Origin: Glandiceps talaboti
Lineage: Eukaryota; Hemichordata; Enteropneusta; Spengelidae
Assembly (NCBI RefSeq): GCF_964340395.1
Contig: NC_135551.1
Location: 19,333,003 to 19,397,002 of the forward strand
DNA length: 64,000 nt
Direction of reading: 5' to 3'
This document shows positions 50,201 through 59,200 of this stretch, in pieces. The notes under the pieces were generated by a model. It saw only the letters and a program-made list of their open reading frames with translations. It was not told where the DNA came from and made no database searches. Both the position numbers and the translations under genes were made by a program. Within the stretch, counting starts at the first letter, position 1. Each line of letters opens with the position of its first letter.

Positions 50201-53200
50201 AACACAGGTATTTTCACACATCCATGTACCAGCTATGTTAGCAATTAGCTACAACATAGGTATTTCCCACAGCCATGTACAGCTATGTGAGCAATGCTAG
50301 TCAGATATGAACAAATGGGTTGCTACAGGGTATTATTCCACCATAGCTGTTACAGCTATGTGCAAAACTGTGTGCAGTATGCAGCTATGGTACTAGGATG
50401 TACAAAACAGTCATGGCACAGATGTAGTATTCCAGATCCATTCAACAGGCATATTTTTCACACAACCATGTACCAGGGCTGTGAAAAAATATACCCTGTA
50501 ACGGGGCTGTGAGGCTCACAGCTGGTACATAGCTATGCTCTTCTTCCTAGCACTATGATGTGGCCACATCCTAGTACTGGGATGTGCAATGTTCCCTGTG
50601 TATTCAATGGACAGCTTTCAAACACTTACGTTTTTCTGTACAGGGGTTGCAGACTTTGAGTTTTTCCTAGTATCAGCCACTGATTTAACAACGTTAACGA
50701 GGTGGTTGGGTGATGTTACATTAGACACTGAACATTCTCGTAGATCTTCACCTTCTCCACCAACAGCTAATGGGGAATGGATCTGAGAAAGAAGTTATAA
50801 TTTTTGTTATAAACACATTCAAAAAATGTTTCAATCTGAATTTCTGCAGTACTGACAAATTTGCAAAACATATATATTAACAAGCTGTCATCAGAGATGA
50901 CTCAGTCCCCACAATGAATGTTTTTAGAGAATTGCCACCAGTCATGGTAGTGTGATTAGATTGTATGAAATATAGCACCAATGATACTGTCAAACAAAAT
51001 GGCTGTCTGGCAGCCATATTGGACCGTAACACCCAGGAAATTGACGTGCATATTAAAACTCTATTGTCTTGTCCTTGTACCGAGTTTGAGAAGAATCGGT
51101 CCAGGCATGTTCAAGTATTGGCTGTGGACATGTAAAAATTGAAACAAAATGGGCGTCTGGCAGGCATATTGGATCGTATCACAAAACAAATTGACGTCCA
51201 AATGTACTCCACACTGTCTTGTCTTTGTACCAACTTTGAGGAAAATTGATCAGTCATGTTCAAGTATTGGCTCTGGACATGAAAAAATTGAAATAAAATG
51301 GCCGTCTGGCAACCATATTGAATCATATCACAAAACAAATTGACATGCAAATGTACACTCTATTGTCTTGTCTTTATACCAACTTTGAGAAAAATTGATC
51401 AGTCATGTTCAAGTATTGGCTCTGGACATAAAAGAATTGAAATAAAATGGCCGTCTGGCAGCCATATTGGACCGTTACACCCAGGAAATTGACGTGCATA
51501 TGTACACTCTACTGTCTTGTCCTTGTATCGAGTTTGAGAAGAATCGGTCCAGTTATGTTCAAGTATTGGTGCTGGACATGTAAAAATTGAAACAAAATGG
51601 ATGCCTGACATGCAAATGTACACTCTATTGTCTTGTCTTTATACCAACTTTGAGAAAAATTGATCCAGTCATGTTCAAGTATTGGCTCTCGACATGAAAG
51701 AATTGAAATAAAATGGCCGTCTGGCAGCCATATTGGACCGTAACACCCAGGAAATTGACGTGCATATGTACAATCTATTGTCTTGTCCTTGTACAAAGTT
51801 TAAGAAGAATCGGTCTAGTCATGTTCAAGTATTAGCTCTAGACATGTAAAAATTGAAACAAAATGGCTGCCTGGCAGCCATATCGGATCGTATCACAAAA
51901 CAAATTGACGTGCATATGTATGACATAATGTGTTGTCCTTGTACCAAGTTTGAGAGAAATCGATCCAGTCATGTCTGAGAAATGACTATGGACGCACGCA
52001 CACACGGACGGAGCCCAATCTATAAGTCCCCATCCCCGTCGCAGACTTTGTCCGTGGCGGGGACTAATCAACAACAATTTAAGCAGCTTAATCAGGAGTC
52101 CAGCCAATAATCTGTCAAGTCTAAACACAAAATTGCTTACACAGATTACTTAATCCCACACTATGTTTCAGGCCACCCTGGTCAAAACGGGATGGACGTG
52201 AGACAACGCAGGGGGATGGGAGGGGAAAACGTGACATGCAGTGATTGCCATGCCAGATTTTTAAACTGTCAAAAAATTTGCCACAGCAGTCATGGTGCGT
52301 AAAAGAATCCTAGTAGACCACAGTAAAATGGAGTGAATGCAATGAAACGTTACAGTACCTAATAGGCCGTGGAGGCAGTCAGTAATGGGACAGCCTGGGG
52401 TACCTCCATGGGTAACATTGCAGGGAGGCTCTGCGCTAATACTAAAACCCACAATTTGGGGATACCAATTTTATGCAAAAAAGTATACCCTATCTGATAC
52501 TATGTTATTTAATCAGTTAATTTGTCATCAGGGGAACTCCTTAAGAGACAACATCATTTATCGAGGACTTCCTCACACACTCAAAACAACACTTTGTTGA
52601 GGATTTTTTAACTTTTCATGATATATGTCCAATACATATTAGAACACCCTCATCAAAACGTGCTTTTGCCATACTAGCACAGCTAGGAATTTCATACTTT
52701 ACAAATTACCATCTGGGTAACGATCCTTATAGAAAACACAATTTATCGAGGACTTCCTCACACACTTTGTTGAGGATTTTTCAACTTTACATGATATAGT
52801 TCCAATACCTATTTATTTTACCCCTTATAATAAAATAAAATAGTGCCAATGGTCAACTACATTATTGTCTTTCAGCATAGTACCTATCACTTACCTGTAC
52901 ATTACAATCATCATCATCACCATTCTTGGAAAGCAAATCTGTTTGCAAAGTGATTCAAATAGATATTGTTATTATTAAGCAAGTAACCTGTGCTAGTTAA
53001 TATTGCAGAGCAATGAAAAATAGTTTATTTCTATCTAGCTTATAGTATTGGCATATTTATAAATTTACGTACGAATGTCAATTACGATTATACAGGTATG
53101 TACATGTAAATACATTTATTTTCAAAACACGGATGACAATGGAAACCAACACATGAAAGTATACTTTTACATCACCAAACACTCAAAATATTCAAGAAAG

Positions 53201-56200
53201 CTCACTTTGTGTTAATCAAGAAAAGGTCAAAGGAGGAAAACTGAATAAAGAAGTGGGTGGCCTACCAATGTGAAGTTTCATGTGGCCCACCAATTTTGAT
53301 GTGTTATCTGTCTCCCAATCGCATATGATGCACTGCCATGACTGCTTTTCAGTAGACGAGTCCCTTGATTCCTCGTATTTGTCAAGCATCATAAAACTGC
53401 TTCCTAGAGACTTCTAAATGAGTGAAACAAAGAACATAACTGTCATTCAGTTTCTGGTCTAGGTAATTGGAATTTTGCCTTGATCAGGAGAATGAATCAA
53501 CAAAATAAACTCATGGATTTTCTCCAACTTTAAGAAAATATTCCTATGAAATACCTACTCTTTTATCGTTACCAATTTCATCAACCTCCTCCTGCTCCTC
53601 CTCTGAACTGAGCATAATTACGTCCCCAGAGTTCTCCATTTTATCAAAAATCTGTGAGAATGGGAAAAAATGATAAATGCAAACCAGTTTTGAATGTGCT
53701 ATATGACAGATTAATGGTTATGATTTTGTGAGTTTTCTTATCCTTCTGTAAGATAGAGGAACAACAGAGCTCAATAAACGGCAGGCTCTTAGAGACGTTA
53801 CCTTAAATTATTTACTATCTATTTTACAATATCGAGATCGAAGAAATACATTTACTAAAATTTAACAAATTTAGGGTAACATTTATATGTAGACTGACTT
53901 TCCTGCAAATTGAAATTAAAACCAATATATCTCAATTAATGGCATGAATTTTAGTTTAAAAGACTGGGCATGTCCAGAAACAATGGCAAATCAATTGTCA
54001 TTAGAACTGTAAAAGGAAATCCCAAAGTCTACATGAACGATGTTATAAACAAACCTGTAAAGCAGTTAAACCGGCATTACTTGTCCCCTCTCCATACATA
54101 TTATCATTTTTTCCAATGTCCTTTCTTTTCAGTTCAATATTTATTCCCTAATTTCAAAAAAGTAGAAATTCAAAGTGATTTGGTAAAATATATCCAATTT
54201 ACGTTCTTACAGATAACCAAAGTATGCCTGTCTAAGATCACACTAAAGGTATACTAAATAGTAATTGGATATATATATGTCACGCTTTTGTTTGTTTGCA
54301 TGTGCATGTTTATAGCATGTTATAACAAGTCATTATCAATGACATAGTTCCCACTAGGATAGAGTTTTAAGGAACTGGCAGTCGGTGTTTTGATCACAAC
54401 ATTTCTTGTTTGTGACACTTTCAAGTTGACAACATTCAGTGAGATCTGTCCACACATGTATGGGTTATGGCTCTGGATATGCAAAGATTGGAAACAAAAT
54501 GGCTGCCTGGCAGCCATATTGGATTGTATCGAGACGGAAATTGACATGTAAATGTTTTGTAGGAAGTCCAAAGCGTCATGTTTCAGTAAGTAAAAAACGT
54601 CTCCTAGACAGTGATAAATAAGTTTGAAACACTTTAAATTAGGCTTGTAGTTTTTAACTTTACGATTTTTGACCAAAAATAAACATGATTAGACATAATT
54701 TTCATATCACTAATTGTAACATAAAAATTTGGATTTAATTTCATATTACTGGTTGTTTCAGAATGTAATGAAAAAAAACACTTCATTTATCCAGAGCTAG
54801 AACCATCCACATTAAATTTCAGCTCATTCGGCCCTGTAGTTTTAGAGTTTCAGATTGTTGACTAAAAATACACATGTTTGGACCTATTTTGCATATTGCC
54901 ACTTTCATCCTGACATTATAAATCCTTCATTTACCCAATGCCAAAAAAAATCCACACTAAATTTCAGCTCATTAAGCCCAGCAGTTTTAGAGATTCAGAT
55001 ATTTCATCAAAAATACACATTTTAGTCAAAAATGGTATATTACTAATCGTATCACATTGTCATCAGCAGAACTTTATCAATTTACCTCAGGGAAGATACT
55101 CGCCACATTTCAGCAAATCGGCCAAGTACTTCTTCATTTATTTAGTTTTAACAAAAAAAACACATTTTTTGACCCAAATCACACATCTGTTGACTGATCA
55201 TTTTCATTTGAATAATTTTCCAACTAGACACCATATGTCATGCCCCACTAAATATCAATGCTATCAATCAAGCAGTTTTGATTTTAAGTTGTTTACACAC
55301 ACACATACACACAGAGACAGACAGACAGACTGACAGATACCAGGCAATGTCTATAGAACTACTGAACCTTATCAGTTCAGTTGTGCTAAAAAACACACTT
55401 TCAGTCTAATGATTATTTATTATTTAGACACTTACGTCATTGTTTGCAGGGGATAAAGAGTTTAGGTTTCTTTCAGTATCATCCACTGATGCTACACCAT
55501 GGTTGAATGATGTCTTTGACCTTCTTTCAGCACAGGGGTTTATGAAACTCATGGAATCAGAAGCAACGAAACCATATATCTGTAAGGAGAAAAATAAATA
55601 TTCATACAAAATCTTAGTGGATTTTGATGAACCATAGGCTTGATAGATGAATTGGTTAGGTTGTGGCATAAGATGTATGGATTAATGGACTAGATAGGTA
55701 GACAGACAAATCAGAGGATGCATACATACATACATACATACATACATACATACATACATACATACAGATAAGTAGTATAGAAGGTAGCCAGACAGGTACC
55801 TCACAATGCTTTATACATCATCATTCAATAACCTACTAGTTTTAAGTTGTGCTAAAAATGATCCAGAAAAGAACTCAGTTACTGCATACAATACTAACAC
55901 CCCTGCCCTAAAAAAAAACTTTACAACAGATTTCAAGAGGGCATCTCATATTTTCATATTACACCTGTCTGAGATATGAACACAAATTAAAAGATAGAGG
56001 AAGCTCACTTGTTCTAAGGTTTTCCCAAGAGTTCTTCCAGGGCTGGAGAACATCTTAGGTACAGATCGATCTAGATGTTGCATCAACTCTTTTGTTGGTG
56101 GGGCAAGAGTTAGCTCCGTGCACTCATAGCTGTTATCTTTCAATATTTCTGACATCTCTGCATATTTTAATGTTTGTGGGTGTTGTCCTGAAAACGCATA

Positions 56201-59200
56201 TTAGCCAAATGAGGGCGAACAATACACACTATGAAATCAATCAAAATTTTTCTTACATCCATGACATGAAAATCAGTAAATTCTGTGAAAGTATTTGATT
56301 TTGAAAGTTTATATTAAATAATACATACACAAACACCACAGATCCATATACATGTACAATGCACTCATGGAGTACCCTTTTCAGTACCATATTGCATGAC
56401 AAGTATCAAACCTAATTAGTAAGTGATGTGCTCAGCTATGTACCTCTTTACTCAAAACCATCGATGAATTTAAACTCTAAATGTTATCACCTATGTTGAC
56501 TTCAATGTCACAAGCTATGTAAAACCTACTGATTTCCAGCCTATCTTTCAAATCCTCCTTTTGGGTAAAATTGAAATATTGAGCAGACATTCAATCTTAC
56601 CTGGATGTAGAAATGGAAGATGACATTCTTTCTCACCATAGTCGTACAATATTTCTTCACCCTTTCCAATGTTTTTTGTTGCAAACAAACACAGCTTTGG
56701 AACATGATTGTGTATCATTACTTTCATTTTGGCATTGCCTTTTTTTTGGCTGTGATTAACAAATCGACCCTTTCTATTTTTATATACTCCACAAGTAGCG
56801 TCAATACTGAAAATAAGAAGTGAATGAAAACACAGATTAAATTACCTTTCCATTACTAATAACCCATAATACCCAACGGCAAACTGATACTTGCTGTACT
56901 TGGTTCCTCAGAAAACTCAGTAGACAGACATTATACATATACATACATATATAATCAGGGATGTAGAAAATAGCCAAAAGCCGGTTAAACAACCGACTGT
57001 CAACAATAAATTACCAGATATGAAAATGAATATATTTATAGAAATTGGTCCCCAAAACTATGAAATCTTTAGAATTTATCATGTTTATGGATTCAGAGTT
57101 TCTGATTGCTCGCCAAATCACACCACAAAGTGAGAGAAAATCATGTTGATGTTGGCATTGGTGAGAAGATTTTCTAACTTCGAAGCACAAGTCAAACTTG
57201 CCGGAACATATTTTTCTAAGTTTACAGCACTAAATGGGATCAAATAAGAATTAAATGATTGTTCGGCATGGCCGGTCCACCATTACTGGCAGCAGACGCA
57301 TTTTGACCTGCCATGACCTGCCATGAATCAATGGGGGAAACACCATAATTTGTTATTTTTAGTACAAACTTTTGAATGATACATTTGCTTCCCAAAATTC
57401 TGGCTACCAAAAGATCTAGAAAAATCAATTTGAGCAACTTTTCACTAACATTTATAATACATATATTACTATTATTTGAGGAAATCTGTCAAGCTTGAAT
57501 CACAGTTTGAGAGGACATCTGATCTTCACACTGATCAAAGTGATGAACTTGAAAAAGTAAGTTCTGCAAATCAAACTGTCAAATCTACGTGATTGGTACT
57601 AATTAAAAAAAGAAAAAAAAACACTACATACAATAAATTAGTTCTTGATTGTCATTTTTAAATCAATTTTTTTTGTCTGGTGAGTTTGGCTAATTGAAGT
57701 AATTCAGTAATTGGATGTCTGGTTTTGCTAATTGATTTTGAGCCAAATTGCTAAGAGATTTTTTTACCCCCAAACAAACCCTTTTTGTTCCTTACCTCAA
57801 ATAGTTTTGGGTAACATCAACAATTGAATTGACAAACTTTTGTCAAAAGTGTTGGGGGAGGCCTACTTTGGGTTTTGGAAATGAAAAATTCACATACCGT
57901 GTGGGAGGTGGGAAAGTCCAACACAACACAACCCCCCCCCCCCCCCCCCCCCCCCCGCTCCCCATTGCCGCTTAGATTTCCGGCTATAATAATTACTAAT
58001 TAACCGGCTATACTAAAACCTAAAACATTTCTACATCCCTGTACATGTATATATGTATACATCCATACATACATACATACATACACATACATGTACATAC
58101 ATACATACATACATACATACATACATACATACATACATACATACATACAAATATACATACATACATACATACATACATACACATACACGTACGTACATAC
58201 ATACATACATACATACATACATACATACATACATACATACATACATACATACATACAATCATACATACATACATACATACATACATACATACATACAATC
58301 ATACATACATACATACATACATACATACAGATAAGTAGTATAGAGGGTAGCCAGACAGGTACCTCACAATGCTTTATACATCATCATTCAATAACCTACT
58401 AGTTTTAAGTTGTGCTAAAAATGATCCAGAAAACTGAGCTACCATCCCTACACTGTCCTTTGCAAATTAACTTATGACAACTGGAAACTAGAAATTCAAA
58501 CAGAAATCTGTACTGGGTGTAAACTAATTGCATAAAGAGAGTTAAAAGCAACTAGCAACTAAGGTTTTGAATCTGAACAACATCAAAGTAGTACACGACC
58601 AAAAAACTCATAAGGGGAAAAAATTTGATAACCTACCACATATTTGATTTGTTATGAGTAAAGAAGAAGCGAAAAGTACTTGGATCACTTTCCTCTCTTT
58701 TTTCTCCTTCTATTTCACTAATCAATTCACCTGCATATTCCACTATGAAGTCACATTGATTCAAACTGCGTAAAGACTTAATACCTCTTCCTAAAATAAA
58801 ACAAAGGTTTAGAAAAAATTAATTTGGAGCCTTGAAGTCATAACGAAGTGATGATAATTAACATAAACAATAGTTTTCTCTCTCAAAATAGTAAATAAAG
58901 ACATAATTGATTAATGCTACCCAAGTACACTATACTCAAGATTTATCTCCTCCTTGCTACAAGCTTCTATGCTTTCAAAGCTACACTACATCATGTTATT
59001 ATTTTAAAAAATCAAGGGTAAGTAACAGCGAAGTGATGATAATTAACATAAACAATAGTACTCTCAAAGTTTTAAATGAAGAGATAATTGATCAATGCTA
59101 CCCGAGTTCGTACGCGTGTTCTATGTGTTTCACACAGGCTAGGAAGGAACACTCATGCGTTAGCTATATGTTTTCAGTTGGATAACTCGACAACCGATTA

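Noticed and set aside
58000-58402. Six long open frames of Tyr-Val-Cys or Thr-Tyr-Ile-His repeats
   Set aside because: Translation of a CATA microsatellite in several frames on both strands.
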